Assembly: GCF_964204645.1 (NCBI RefSeq)
Contig: NC_134034.1
Location: 13,957,962-14,017,961 of the forward strand
Source: Tubulanus polymorphus
Taxonomy: Eukaryota > Nemertea > Palaeonemertea > Tubulaniformes > Tubulanidae
Direction: 5' to 3'
DNA length: 60,000 nucleotides
The position numbers and the translations under genes were made by a program. Shown piece after piece: positions 7,976 to 20,248 of the stretch. Positions within the stretch are counted from its first letter, which is position 1. The number at the start of each line of letters is the position of its first letter. The notes under the pieces were generated by a model, which saw only the letters and a program-made list of their open reading frames with translations, ran no database searches and was not told where the DNA came from.

Positions 7976-8775
7976 TCTGTTGTCTCCTCTTCACACACCA
8001 CTCATCTGTACAATAACTACAAAACGATTTGCCATTTTTCACGATCATATCAATTTCATATATAAATCAAAATCCTTAATCAATTGCATCATTGATGGGA
8101 CTCACAGATACTGTCTCTACACATTTTGGAGGCATTCAGATGACCTCAAATGATCATATGCCTGGGTTGGTCTTGAAAATCACATGGCTTCATTTTTACA
8201 GATGATTTCTTTATCAATTTCATCAAATTATTCCTATTATTTCTACTCCCTCTAATAAGTATTCACAATATATCTCAGTTTCACGACAAGTTGCAGCAGT
8301 CGTCTGTAAACAGATTTCATTTCATCAAATGATGCGAGTTTGAGTTGTAGAGGTTTCATCTACAAAACATCAAACCAAACCTGAGGAACTTAATGTTGTA
8401 AGGGAGGGGGAGGTATACGGAGGGTTCACCCGAACCAAGGATATAAGCCCGAACCAAACCTCCACACTCACAAAACAATTAATGCTATTTATGTTGCTTC
8501 ACCAATTCAACATGACGTCACTAAATGAAACCATTGTGGACTATTTCAATACTCTCTACTAGAGGTTTCATATAAGCAAGTAGTTTATGGAATCCTATTC
8601 ATAAAAGTTATTAATCAATGTTTTTAAACTGCTGATGCAAAATATATACATCATAAATAATCTGTTTGATTGTCTTTTCAAGTTAACACTTAAACCCAGT
8701 GGAACAAATCAAACTCCAGCCATTTTTCCTTCATTTGCCATTTTTCGTTTTTACTCTTTTCTCTGACTTTTAGCA
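7976..8775. other. No gene seen
   Basis: AT-rich sequence shared by all full units. Units 3 and 5 hold a ~55 bp segment (32389-32443 and 55858-55912) that units 1 and 2 lack. No coding or RNA signal was recognised. Confidence 0.5.
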
Positions 8776-8776
8776 C

Positions 8777-8938
8777 TTGAGTCGAGGTAGGAATAGACCC
8801 CAGCCCGCTCGCTAAGTGTGCAGGACACTAAACCTTGGAATTGCTCTCGACCCTTCTCTTTATATTTTATCTTTTTTGAGTCGAGGTAGGAATAGACCCC
8901 TGCCCGCTCACTAAGCGTGCAGGACACTAAACCTTCGA
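8777..8938 (-). mobile_element. tRNA-like SINE piece, tandemly duplicated, unit 1
   Basis: On the minus strand GGTTTAGTGTCCTGCACGC resembles an A box, and CAGGGGTCTATTCCTACC a decayed B box. Unit 1 carries two copies 100 bp apart (8777-8838 and 8877-8938); other units carry one. The stems do not close, so it is not a working tRNA. Confidence 0.5.
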
Positions 8939-9120
8939 ATTGCTCTCGGACCCCACTCTTTATATCAGCATTTCATGCTGTTTTATTTTATTCACGCATT
9001 CGCTTTACATTTTTTTCATATGGCTTTTCCTTATTTGTCGTCTCACTAAAATTCTCATCAGTTCCGACTGGGATCAAGTTTAATCTTTTAGAGACAAACA
9101 GCAAAAGGTTGTGTTAGTTG

Positions 9121-9165
9121 CACCAGCAGCAGCAGCAGCAGCTGCAGCAGCACCAGCAGCAACAC
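9121..9165 (+). repeat. CAG repeat, unit 1
   Basis: About seven CAG triplets followed by CTGCAG, CACCAG and CAACAC interruptions. Not in a convincing exon. Confidence 0.95.
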
Positions 9166-9289
9166 TGATACAGATGAATCTTTCATTAACTACGTCATTT
9201 GTTCCATTCTCAAATATTGAGTCATGAAGGCAACAGAAATAACTTTAAAAAACGTTAAATCTTTCATTCATGGTCTTTGTTTAGTGACC

Positions 9290-9570
9290 TAAGCGTCAAA
9301 GTTTGGTTCATAGCCCAGGTTTGGTGACCAGAGTCAAAGTTTGGTTCATGGCTCAGGTTTAGTGACCAAAGAGTCAAAGTTTGGTTCATAGCCCAGGTTT
9401 GGTGACCAAAGAGTCAAAGTTTGGTTCATGGCTCAGGTTTAGTGACCAAAGAGTCAAAGTTTGGTTCATAGCTCAGGTTTAGTGACCAAAGAGTCAAAGT
9501 TTGGTTCATAGCCCTGTTTTGGTGACCAAAGAGTCAAAGTTTGGTCTATGGTTCTGATTTGGTGACCACG
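9290..9570 (+). repeat. 40-bp minisatellite, unit 1
   Basis: About seven copies of a 40-bp unit with GTGACCAAAGAGTCAAAG and TTTGGTTCATAGCCCAGG. The first and last copies are diverged. Confidence 0.93.
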
Positions 9571-10229
9571 GAGGGTAAATATAGCTCATGGCCCTCGTTA
9601 AAGGTAAGTCAGTTTTATGGCTCTGGTTTGATTAGCAAATAACATGAGAAATTGTGCGTTGCATATGTTGAATAGGGGAATTGGACTAAACACTCATCAC
9701 TAGAATAAAGTGAAGAATTATGTTTACACTGAATGGGCTCAAAATCTTGGACTAATTGATAAAGTCCGAAATAATTCTGACTAATTGAGTCTACCGGAAA
9801 ATGATGCATTGATCGAAGTCTAAAAGCTATAAACTGACAAATTGATCGAGCACTGATAATATTTTAAATAACAGCGGAGGATGAAATAACTTTCATAAAC
9901 TGATATAATCGTGAAAAATGGCAAAATACACTAGATACACCTCCCCCACGCTTTATCAGAGTCTCATTGTAGTAGGAAGATTGCCGTAGCCTAACTGTAA
10001 AAACTACAACTACATCTGGTTGAATATCATTTGTTTTTATGGCTTTTAAATTCAGTAAAATATTTCCTGATAGAAGTATAATTAGTTCGCAGCCCCTTAA
10101 ATTCTGTCTAGAATAGAATTATAAGTCACAGGTAGAAATAGAATATTATCCTATTCTAAAAATGAATATAATAATAGAACAATAGTCTCTCCGTGTCAAT
10201 CTTTGCCCCACCTAAAAATTGTACAGTTT
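9571..10229. other. No gene seen
   Basis: AT-rich sequence shared by all full units, with a short minus-strand ORF (64 codons) that has no supporting signal. Confidence 0.5.
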
Positions 10230-10989
10230 ATTTCAGAAAATGTGTCCCATCTTTTTGAAAAGGATAAGTAATTATTAAGGATATCTATGAATAGTGATAT
10301 ACTGTGCCATGAAGGCAAATGAAGAAGTGTGTCCATAAAAGTGATTACAAAACATATCACTTATTCTAATGAGTTCTATACTCTTCTTCCAAAAATGAAG
10401 AGTAGGTCTCTGTCTAAGAATCTGCAGAAAAAAGAGGAAGCAGCGATGAATGTGAACTGCATCTCGACTCTCGTCAATAATTTTCTAAGTCGTCCTATAC
10501 AGTTCTCAGTATTTACAGCCGTTTTTAAAATAGCACAGAAGAAAATACATCTTTCAGCTGGAAATGTATCAGTAAACCGCCAGATATCAACAGTAATTAT
10601 TACGTATGATTGTTGTTTCATTCAATTATTAATGAAGCCGTGTTTTGATCGGAGCCAAGGAGCAGTTTGTGATCATTCAAAAAATATCTCTCATTCCTGA
10701 CAACATTAAATAATGGCCCTAATAATTGAAACGTCCCAATTCAAAAATCTGGGGGCAATTATCTCATAACGATTGAGAGAAGTGACGGTGAAATTACGTG
10801 CGCACTCACCGGGGATCAAACCATGGTCTCATAGAAATAACAACTAGTAAAATAGAACGAGTCCAATTGGCCGATGGTTATACAGCTTGTCATGCATAAC
10901 AACTGAAACATGACATGTTGCAGTCACGTGTTTCATAATGATTAATCCTTTCTTAGAATAATAAAAAGATAGGACACATTTTCTGAAAT
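10230..10989. mobile_element. 760-bp inverted-repeat element, unit 1
   Basis: The ends are inverted copies: ATTTCAGAAAATGTGTCCCA and its counterpart GGACACATTTTCTGAAAT (27 bp, one mismatch). Inside lie an open frame of up to 123 codons (10329-10700), open on both strands, and a tRNA T-arm-like motif on the minus strand near 10808-10832. Differences between units in the open frame are mostly amino-acid changing, and unit 2 has a frameshift, so I do not call a gene. Confidence 0.45.
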
Positions 10990-11039
10990 ATCCTAAACTT
11001 CAAGACTAAAACTACGACTAAACCACCTGTACCTGTACC

Positions 11040-11350
11040 TAAACCCTAAAGCCCCACCCTATATCCCTCCCTCCAAAGTCCTACCACCACCCCTACATCC
11101 CTCCCATCCTCCCGGACCCCATCCCTTCCACCCTCCCGGACCCCTTCCCTCCCACCCTCCCGGACCCCTTCCCTCCCGCCCTCCCGGACCCCTTCCCTCC
11201 TGCCCTCCCTCACCCCATCCCTCCCACCCAGACCCCTTCCCTCCCACCCAGACCCCTTCCCTCCCACCGTCCCCCACCCCAACCCTCCCTCCCTCTACCC
11301 CTTCCCTCCCTCTACCCCTTCCCTCCCCCAACCCTACCCACCCTCCCCAA
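11040..11350 (+). repeat. Pyrimidine-rich tract, unit 1, right
   Basis: About 310 bp of CCCTTCCCTCCCACC-type blocks. It lies on the same strand as the left tract, although the arms outside are inverted. Counterparts: 23155-23458, 34968-35265 and 58670-58768 (much shorter). Confidence 0.9.
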
Positions 11351-11357
11351 ACCCCGT

Positions 11358-11554
11358 GGTTAGGTGAGTTGAATGTTCTGATGTTTTAGTTAGACGGATG
11401 GGAATCTAATGAAGATGAAAGAACATTAAATCACTGTTCAATCACAGGATGAAGTAATGCAGTGATCTGTACTCTGTATCTGTACACAATGTTACATGTA
11501 TCTGTAACTGTTCAATCAGTATGAAATAAGTACAGCAGTTTAATCTGCAGAAAT
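11358..11554 (-). repeat. Right arm of ~4.35 kb inverted repeat, unit 1
   Basis: Reverse complement of 7207-7405. Confidence 0.9.
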
Positions 11555-11934
11555 TCTAACTCTTAAGATACACATGATCTGATTATCACGAAGAAACATG
11601 ATTGATAACAGTTGTATTATTGACACCAGGAACCAGTTTCATATTGATTAGAAATAACATTTGAGTTGATCACAATTTAGAAAACCTGTAAACCCGCTTA
11701 CTGAAATAACAATCCCAACCATGAACTGATTATAGCCAAATATTCACCAAAAGAAATTTGAAATGATTGAATAACTGTGACAGGTTTCTGAGACAGTGAC
11801 AGGTTTCAGGAAGTACTGAGACAGTGACAGGAAACTGTGACAGGTTTCATTTCAAAACATGGTTTATAACAAACAATATAAAATTGGTCCCTTAAAATCA
11901 ATTCAACAACCGATAAATAAAGATTAATGTAACT
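11555..11934. other. No gene seen; local CAGTGACAGGTTTC repeats
   Basis: AT-rich. Unit 1 has an extra ~65 bp of short GTGACAGG repeats at 11776-11845 that other units lack. Confidence 0.55.
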
Positions 11935-11954
11935 TATCTTGAATTTCCACATAG

Positions 11955-12180
11955 GCTATAGTGATTCCTGATGTCATGCTGAATCCAAGAGTGATTCCCG
12001 ATGTTCTGTGCTAAATCAAAAAAGTCTGGTAGTAAAACACTGATTCCTTGTTGTCCTGTGCTGAATCCAAGAATGATTCCCGATGTCCGGCGCGAAACCA
12101 AAAAAGTCTGATTGTGAAACACTGATTCCTTGTTGTCCTGTGCTGAATCTAAGAGTGATTCCTGTTTTCCTGTGCTGAAT
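11955..12180 (-). repeat. ~108-bp and ~29-bp repeats, unit 1
   Basis: Two ~108-bp repeats are built from ~29-bp pieces (GATTCCCGATGTCCTGTGCTG). Open frames on the minus strand arise from the repeats. Upstream on the minus strand is an acceptor-like TATTATAG (12213) and, further on, a donor-like ATTT then GTAAGT at 12290, so this could be part of a 5' exon of the candidate gene, but no GT donor was found at its end. Confidence 0.6.
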
Positions 12181-12490
12181 CAAAATTCCCGTTGAACATG
12201 TTGAAGTGATACCTATAATAGACAAATCTAAGATTGTTTTCTTTCCTTAGAAATAACTGCAGAAATATCAAATCTAAAATTCAAACTTACAAATTAGATT
12301 GTTCGCTCAAATCTGCAGTTCATTTATTCACGGGGTTTTTCTATCCACAGTTTAGGTTTTGCATCTAGAGTTGAACATGAAATATAAACAAGAAAGTAAT
12401 GAAAAAACGAACAGTTTAAATATTATCTGTTTCTGAAACCGATGATGATCATCATCATCAATATCACAGACGAATGGAGGCAAGTAGAGG

Positions 12491-12841
12491 CATCAATCCT
12501 CCTGCGGCAGGGACTCGAACCTGATGGCATCCAGAATGCCACGGTACGAAACCCTGCCACACTAGACCGAGTGCGCAGCAGCTACACGCGCAGCTTAGAT
12601 GATGTCATTAATAGCCAATCAGAAATTCAGTTTTATTTGAGCCCGGGTTTTCCCATTTATAGTTCTTCCATGAAATTTACCTCAGCGATTAACGAGCAAT
12701 CTGTTTGGTGCCGCAAGATTTCGCGCGGTAAAGCTGCGCATGTACCTGCGCACCCGGTCTAGTGTGGCAGGGGTTCGTGCCGTGGCTGAGTGTAGCAAGC
12801 GATGTCATCAGGTTCAAATCCCTCCCATGGGAGGATGTTGG
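12491..12841. mobile_element. Foldback element with tRNA-like arms, copy 2
   Basis: This has the same structure as the element at 121-471, with a few substitutions in the loop and arms. Both B-box-like motifs are retained. Confidence 0.75.
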
Positions 12842-13893
12842 TGTCCCACATGTTTGACTGCGATTAATAGGCCTATAGGTTAAGCGACAGATGAAATAAA
12901 CTTACACTGTTTTCACTGTTTGATGTAATCAGTCGATGGAATCATGATGGAAATATCAGGATAGAATGACGTTATGCTTGACTGAGCGCCACCATGACCA
13001 TGGCATATGTCAATGTGCACTGTTTGTAGGATGTGACTGAAATAATATGATTTCCCGCAATATCTGAGATGGAATATTTTTCGCCATTTAAACCAATGTT
13101 ACAAACACTTACCAAATATTGAAATACTGATTTCAGGGGTCGGGAAGGAGGGTGGCAATGTTTGTATTAGGAGAGGTTTTTGCTTAATTTCGTGTTATGG
13201 TAAAGCACGCCATTTTGATATTGCGTCATAGTGTACCTCAGATTGGGATTCCCGCCGGTAGACTGGTCACCGCCACCTGCATTCGCAGGTAGAAATGGCA
13301 ACCAGTCTATTGCAGGTCTCGGCTTCTTTTCGATTAGATTAGGTTTTATATTCTACGCAATATTCAAAGAATTTATTCTAATGAAAACCACGCTCTTTAC
13401 CAATCTAATCATTCGTTTCGAGGTTTCCGTAATTACTACTTTAGTTCACAGAAATTCCGCTATCGTTATTCATAGGGGCAGCACTGAACGGTTGTAATTT
13501 GATGCAGTCTTGCTATTTTACTGCGGCATGTGAGGAATACAGATTTTTGTTAAGTCAAATTTCATTCATCACTCAACACTAGTTTGTTAGAAATTAATAA
13601 CTGTACCAACATAAGAGCTTTATATAAGGAGAGTAAATTAATGGTATGATAGAATCTCCCTAATTCCGATCATTGGGACCAACAAAATTCATCCGTTTTA
13701 CGGCAAATCCGGATTAAAAGTCATTTTCGTGTATATTAATGATAAAATTGACTGTATATATTATCCGGATTAGACCAAAATTCGGTCGATGCGGATTAAA
13801 CGATTTAGTTTGACTGTATTAGCCAATAGAATCAGTCTTCGCCCATCGAACTGGCCCCAGGGCACTAAAATTACCAAGAAACAAACACTGACG

Positions 13894-14402
13894 AGTGTTG
13901 GCCTGCTAAATAAACGCAGAAACCCTAGTGTTGGCCTATTTAATCAACGTAGAAACCCTAGTGTTGGCCTGTTTAATAAACGTAGAAACCCTAGTGTTGG
14001 CCTGGGTGAATAAACGCAGAAACCCTAGTGTTGGCCTGTTTAATAAACGTAGAAACCCTAGTGTTGGCCTGTTTAATAAACGCAGAAACCCTAGTGTTGG
14101 CCTGTTTAATAAACGTAGAAACCCTAGTGTTGGCCTGTTTAATAAACGCAGAAACCCTAGTGTTGGCCTGCTTAAATAAACGTAGAAACCCTAGTGTTGG
14201 CCTGTTTAATAAACGTAGAAACCCTAGTGTTGGCCTGTTTAATAAACGCAGAAACCCTAGTGTTGGCCTGTTTAATAAACGCAGAAACCCTAGTGTTGGC
14301 CTGTTTAATAAACGCAGAAACCCTAGTGTTGGCCTGCTTAAATAAACGTAGAAACCCTAGCGTAGGCCTGGTGAATAAACGCAGAAACCCTAGTGTTGGC
14401 CT
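13894..14402 (+). repeat. 33-bp minisatellite, unit 2
   Basis: About 15 units. A 34-bp variant with CTTAAATAAACG appears at about 14169 and again at about 14336, roughly five units apart, showing a higher-order repeat that was duplicated as a block. Confidence 0.95.
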
Positions 14403-14449
14403 GTTACCACACTGACCAACCATATTCACAAACCAGGACAGATATCAGA

Positions 14450-14552
14450 ACTCAGCGGTCTAGTGGTTAGCGTGCTCGGCTGGTATGCTGGAGGTCGCAG
14501 GTTCGAGTCGCGCTAGGGTTAGGGTTACGATCGATCTAGGGTTAGGGTTAGT
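14450..14552 (+). mobile_element. tRNA-derived SINE head with TTAGGG-like tail, unit 2
   Basis: Same element; the T stem is damaged here (GAGTCGCGC instead of GAGTCCTGC). Confidence 0.78.
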
Positions 14553-14857
14553 GCCTCAGGTTGGGGCTAATTTTTGGCCCAGCGAGGTATTTGTAGTACG
14601 ATGATCATCTGTTTGACTCGGGTTGTTTGTTGGTCAATAGATTCTATACTAACTTATATATTTTGAACACAAATATTTGCTTTATCCTTAGAAGCCACTT
14701 TATTTAAAAGATACTTCGCTCAATACAGTAGTTTATTTCTAAATGAATAAAAGAGTTGGTGACATTATTCAATATATATAAAAACCACAATATCTACTTT
14801 AAGGTTGGTATGCAACAATTTCCACTCTTTTCCATAGGTGTCGCTTTGGATAAATAT

Positions 14858-15142
14858 CTATATCTCTTGACCCAATGGACCGATTACGATTAAACTTGAT
14901 ACACAGGAACTTTTATCAAGTAGCACCCGGGGTGGGTGGAATCGCTCTAGGTTGAAGTTACACTGTCCTAAATTGGCTCCAAACAACGTGAAATTGGTAG
15001 TTAGGCCTACTACGAGTACGGGTAGAACACAGTTTGAAATCGTATCGTTGTAGGTTATCGTAAAGAAGATGAATACGACGATTAACAGTACAAATATCGT
15101 TATAGACACGGTTTTAGTCGAGACATTGATGGCCGGGTTTAA
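14858..15142 (-). pseudogene. Short membrane-protein-like ORF, unit 2
   Basis: Same protein sequence as the copy at 2361-2645. Two visible base changes (TTT to TTC and CGA to CGG codons) are silent. Confidence 0.4.
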
Positions 15143-15231
15143 CTATTCCTGGATATGACCATGCTTCACAATTAAATTCATCTTCTGAATGAGGACGACC
15201 ATCGAACACGTGTCTAATCGCGTCATAACGG

Positions 15232-15857
15232 GTACGGGGTGTCCCGCGTTCGAACCAAGTAATTACTGATACTGGTTCAGAGTGGTCTTTGTACAGGGGT
15301 GTCCAGGGTTCGAACTGAGTAGTGGTCCAAGTTGTCCTGATGCTGAATGGAGGATGTACAGGGTTGTGTCCCGGGTTCGAGAACCAGTAATTACTGATAC
15401 TGATTCAGAGTGGTCCTGATGCTGATTAGATGATGTACAGGGGTGTCCCGGGTTCGAACTCAGTAGTGGTCCAAGTTGTCCTGATGCTGAATGGAGGATG
15501 TACACGGGTGTCCCGACCGTACGGTGCTGCCGCTATGCTCATCGTTAGCGGGATTTCCATACACTAACTGAAGTCAACTCTGGCAATCGTCGTGCTGTCC
15601 AGCTATACTCCGTAACCCTTGCTTGCCAGAGTTGACTAACGTTAGTGTATGAAAATCCCGCTACCGATGAGCATAGAGGCAGCACCGTACGGTGAAATGT
15701 TGATATCTTAACAAAAGTAATTACTGATTCTGATTGGTCCTGATGTTGGATGGAGGATGTACAGGGGTATCCCGGGTTCGAACCAGTAATTACTGATACT
15801 GGTTCAGAGTGGTCTTGATACTGAATAGAGGATGTACAGGTGTCCTGGGTTCGACCC
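15232..15857 (+). repeat. Tandem repeat with B-box-like motif, unit 2
   Basis: Same block as in unit 1, again split by the 178-bp MITE (15516-15693). Confidence 0.78.
15516..15693. mobile_element. 178-bp palindromic MITE, unit 2
   Basis: Same element and position in the unit as 3019-3196. Confidence 0.85.
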
Positions 15858-15942
15858 CGCCACGAAAAATGATTAAATAACGCACACACGACTTACAGCA
15901 ACAATTATCTATATTTATTCCTCATTGTCATGTAACACACCC

Positions 15943-16161
15943 GGACGCAGTTCCACAGTTGTGTTAGAGTTAACTCCGAGTTAAAGTTAATTCATTTTCA
16001 ATAAGTTACCCCAGGGCCCAGTTTCACAAAAAGGTTTAACTCTTAAATCGGTTTAATTTCTTCATTAATTCAGTTTATCTTAAATCGATTTAGGCCTTAA
16101 TCCTTTTTGTGAAACTGGGCCCAGAGTTAAATCTTAACTCAACAACTGTGGAACTGGACCC
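15943..16161. mobile_element. Nested MITE pair, unit 2
   Basis: Same nested insertion; the inner left terminus is longer here (GGGCCCAGTTTCAC), matching the right terminus GTGAAACTGGGCCC exactly. Confidence 0.75.
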
Positions 16162-16623
16162 TGCCCTTTTAAGAATAGTAGTTGGACCATCGAATTGAAA
16201 CCCTCGCATACCAGGGTAAGAAAGAAAAAATGAATTCCTCGAGTGGACACCAGGGGTCGCAGTTCCACAAAAAACGATGCATTTTTTAACTGAATTTGTG
16301 AAGAAATTTAATCTGGATCTCACAAAAAGATCTTTTTTGTTGATCTTTGATAACTAATCCGTATATGTGAAACCGTACCCTCGGTAGGATTTGGTTTATG
16401 ATGCGAGGGTTTCAATCAGATTTAGATGCTGCAGTTTCGCACACTGAATAGCGAGTATTTAATACCGTAGAGTCCAGTTTCACAGAGAAAGGATGAATCA
16501 ATATAGGCGGTAAAGTCGAATAGAGAAGTTTTTTAAGTAAATTATTTCTATGAAACTGAACCCGTGGGATTTACGTGTGACGCACTGATTGTGTGTGAAA
16601 CTGCTGACGTCTGTAATCACAAC

Positions 16624-19556
16624 TAAAACAACACAGAAAATTCATCTTTATTTCAAATAAAACAGAACAACAGTTCACACGAAATATTATAGTCCCATAA
16701 TAAAGAAAACCTGTCGATATTTCAACTCAATCAATGAAATCATAATCATTATACAATATGTGTATCATACAATTTTTTACAAAACCAGACCAATAAAACT
16801 GGGTCGTGGGGTACAAACAATTACAAACTAATGCAACCAGTTATCGCTGCTTTACAGCTACATTTAATCTTCAATTTCAATTTTCACTTAAACTTTAAAA
16901 CCCACTATATAGAAACTTAATAGAAGTAAAAGAGACAACATTTTGGAGTCTCTGTAGAGACCATCATCAAGTCTGAAGAATAACTAAAACAGGGAAAAAC
17001 AAGTTAATTAGGAAAGTAAAGCGAGTGTTCAGTGCTAAGGTTGAGAGGTTTTGTTATTTTGTTCGTATAGGTTGTTCTAGTTATTTCTTCATTATACTTT
17101 TATTATTTTGATTCTGATTCTTGATAAATGAATTTTGCCTTTTAAATTTGCATATAGCAGGGTTTAAATTATATATTCTATGCCCGAGTCAGGCTATTAT
17201 TCTATCAGCAAAAATGACACCACAGCTTTGAGAGACGAATCAGGGGATGACTCTATTGTTTTTATGTATACGTGATACACAGTCTATCAAACCATCACAA
17301 ACAGTAGGCTGCCCGTGCCGGTCGGCACAGATAAACAATATTCATTTGGCTTTAAACTTAAAAATTGCAGATCTGAAATAAGTGGCATCATATCAATCTC
17401 CAGGTAGATGGCTGGTCCCTGTCCCTGTCAAATGGCAAATTGGTCCCGATCCCCACTTCGTCCTAGAATAGAGAAAACTTGCGTCAGCAAATATTACATA
17501 GAAAATGTTCAATTGAATTAACAGTCAAGTGGGAATTGTCTTCATGACATCATTCGGTAACTAGAATCTATAATTACCTTATAATACTAGATAATTCAAC
17601 ACCATTATTCAATCTTTGATCACTTTTCAAACTGTTCTATTGGACAAATTTCATGCTGCAAAAAATCATTATACTATGAAAATACTAAGTAATGTATTTA
17701 TAGCAGTCTGAAATTGGGGCTAAATTCTATTAGAAAATCAATCATTTTCAAACTTGTGTTGAGCAGAATTAAGCAGCAGCAGCAGCAGCAGCCGCAGCAG
17801 CAGCCGCAGCCGCACTGCTTTCCGGAGAATCAAACATAAAAATTCTGTACAGAATAATTAAATGTTAGAATATAATGAAATTAGAGCACAGTGGAGTGAT
17901 GAAAGACTCACCATTTCTAAACTCATATCAGATTAGTTCAGTGCCATCTAGCAGGATTTCACTTCCAACAGTAATAATGTCATGAAGTTAAGAGAACTGA
18001 TGATTTTCTGAGAAAATAAATTCTTAAAACGATAGCAGCAGCTTCAGCAACTAGAGCTTCTTTACTCTTTGAAGGTGAATATTTTTAATTTCTCCAGTTC
18101 CAATTTGTGTTGGGCGTATTGCATTCTGGAAAGAGAAAATTATGCCAGAAAATGGTTAATGAAATAGATAGAAACTGCAACTCTGTTTGTGTTCAATTGA
18201 CAGAAAACCTACCGGGTTAATGAGTAGTTTATCACAATGTGTCGAGTATATGCAGATTTCTGAGAGGTTTGATGGTAGCTTTAGACTGCGTCCTCAAGTA
18301 AAACGTTGATACCTGCCAACATTGACCGATCAAAACATCATTTTCTGGACTTGATTTGAAGATCACCACAAATTACTGCAATAAATCGATATAAAACTCA
18401 CCGCTTCTGACTCGTTTGATTTGTGGAGCACAATGTTTACTGCAAGTTCAGCTTTATTTTAGACCCTAGAATACAACAGTTGTATAATTTTGATGATTCG
18501 AACTTTGACCAGAATAGAAGTGATTGAAAATTCGCCTTCACTGATTAATGTAGCTTCTAATCAGGAAATGAGTTTATAAATGTACAGTCAAACAGAGACT
18601 AGAATCTGTAGAGATATTTACCGGTACCGTATTGGTTTTGAGGATCTAAAGCGATGTCCATCTTAAACAAATGTGAAGTGAATTCCCAATGTTTACTGTT
18701 CACAGATTCTATCAAGGTTCCAGTTATTTCAGCTCCTAAATATAAATTTTAGAAATTGTCAGTTAAGTTGTTATGAAATAAGAGCAGTTTCACACCAAAT
18801 CAAACTAAGCCGTGATCTTTGAGTGACTGAATGCTGGAAACATAAACAGATAGAATAATTTATATAGAACAGTTCTCTAAAAATAATGAATTTCCAAACA
18901 GGTTTTACCTGCTACTGCTGCTGTTGCAGCTGGTGGTGGCGCTGTTGCTGCATAGTGCTGGTACTGCGGGTACTGCCAGTGCTGCTGTTGCAGCTGGTGG
19001 TGGCGCTGTTGCTGCATAGTACTGGTACTGCGGGTACTGCCAGTGCTGCTGTTGCAGCTGCTGGTGGCGCTGTTGCTGCATAGTGCTGGTACTGCGGGTA
19101 CTGCCAGTGCTGCTGTTGCAGCTGGTGGTGGCGCCGTTGCTGCATGGTGCTGGTACTGCGGGTACTGCCAGTGCTGCTGTTGCAGCTGCTGGTGGCGCTG
19201 TTGCTGCATGGTGCTGGTACTGCAGGTACTGCCAGTGCTGCTGTTGCAGCTGCTGGTGGCGCTGTTGCTGCATGGTGCTGGTACTGCGGGTACTGCCAGT
19301 GCTGCTGTTGCTGCTGCTGGTGGCGCTGTTGCTGCATGGTGCTGGTACTGCGGTTACTGCCAGTGCTGCTGTTGCTGCTGCTGCGGTGTGTATCTCATCC
19401 TGTAACTGAGAGTAAAACTGTAATTTTTAGTTCAAAAATAATTAAAAATATCAACAGAGACTGTTTAAGAATTCTGTGGAGAAATTCATTACCAGTTTTG
19501 TACTTACCTTTAAATGAGCCTGTTTAAATAGTAAATTCTATTGCATTCATTTCATT
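16624..19556 (-). other. Candidate spliced gene, minus strand, unit 2
   Basis: All splice-like borders of the unit 1 model are kept: exon a 19508-19556 (one base longer), exon b 18909-19399, exon c 18622-18735, poly(A) signal 16647-16652. In exon b about 7.5 repeats remain, and the first repeat carries TGGCAGTAACCG, a stop in the frame of the first ATG (19398); the frame that leads into exon c starts again at the ATG at 19209. Exon c is open as in unit 1. Confidence 0.48.
18909..19387 (-). repeat. 64-bp minisatellite, unit 2
   Basis: About 7.5 copies of the repeat described at 6408-6962. Confidence 0.92.
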
Positions 19557-19643
19557 CTGAAAAGAAAAAGAAACAATAATCAGTGACAATAGAGCAGAAT
19601 GTAACATCTCAAATTATCAATCAATCAGACAGAAACAGTACAG

Positions 19644-19842
19644 GATTTCTGTAGATTAAACTGCTGTACTTATTTCATACTGATTGTACAGTTACAGATA
19701 CATGTAACATTGTGTACAGATACAGAGTACAGATCACTGCATTACTTCATCCTGTGATTGAACAGTGATTTAATGTTCTTTCATCTTCATTAGATTCCCA
19801 TCAGTCTAACTAAAACATCAGAACATTTTAACTCATCTAACC
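19644..19842 (+). repeat. Left arm of inverted repeat, unit 2
   Basis: Pairs with 23466-23662. Confidence 0.88.
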
Positions 19843-20050
19843 TCCCGACCCGACCCTCCCAGACCCCATCCCTCCCACTCTCCCACACCCCTTCCCTCCT
19901 GCCCTCCCCGACCCCATCCCTCCCACCCTCCCGGACCCCTTCCCTCCCGCCCTCCCAAACCCCTTCCCTCCCGCCCTCCCCGACCCCTTCCCTCCCACCG
20001 TCCGATACCCCTTCCCTCCAGCGCCCCTTCCCTTCCTCCCTTCCTCCCTC

Positions 20051-20248
20051 CCTCAATGCCCTCCCACCTGGCCCTCCCTCAATGCCCTCCCACCTGGCCC
20101 ACCCTCAATGCCCTCCCACCTAGCCTTCCCTCAATGCCCTCCCACCTGGCCCACCCTCAATGCCCTCCCACCTGGCCCACCCTCAATGCCCTCCCACCTA
20201 GCCTTCCCTCAATGCCCTCCCTCAATGCCCTCCCTCAATGCCTCCTCA
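20051..20248 (+). repeat. 26-bp minisatellite, unit 2
   Basis: About seven copies, ending in shortened 14-bp units. Confidence 0.9.

Larger units (their letters stand above)
1..12370. repeat. 12-kb tandem unit, copy 1
   Basis: This is the first of at least four long copies of one unit. The opening sequence (TTCAACATGAAATATAAAC) recurs at 12371 (one base different), 24347, 36236 and 59655, giving unit lengths of 12,370, 11,976 and 11,889 bp for the first three. Between copies almost all differences are single bases or changes in minisatellite copy number. Copy 1 is the longest: it has the most 64-bp and 26-bp repeats and a locally duplicated tRNA-like piece at 8777-8938. Orientation is the same in every copy. 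The choice of unit boundary is arbitrary because the array is circularly permutable. Confidence 0.96.

Noticed and set aside
10329-10700. 123-codon ORF conserved in units 1, 3 and 5
   Set aside because: No ATG at its start, mostly residue-changing differences between units, frameshift in unit 2, and an overlapping ORF on the other strand; conservation is explained by recent duplication.
10808-10905. Functional tRNA gene on the minus strand
   Set aside because: Only the T arm is well formed; the acceptor arms do not match and the T stem is broken in unit 1.
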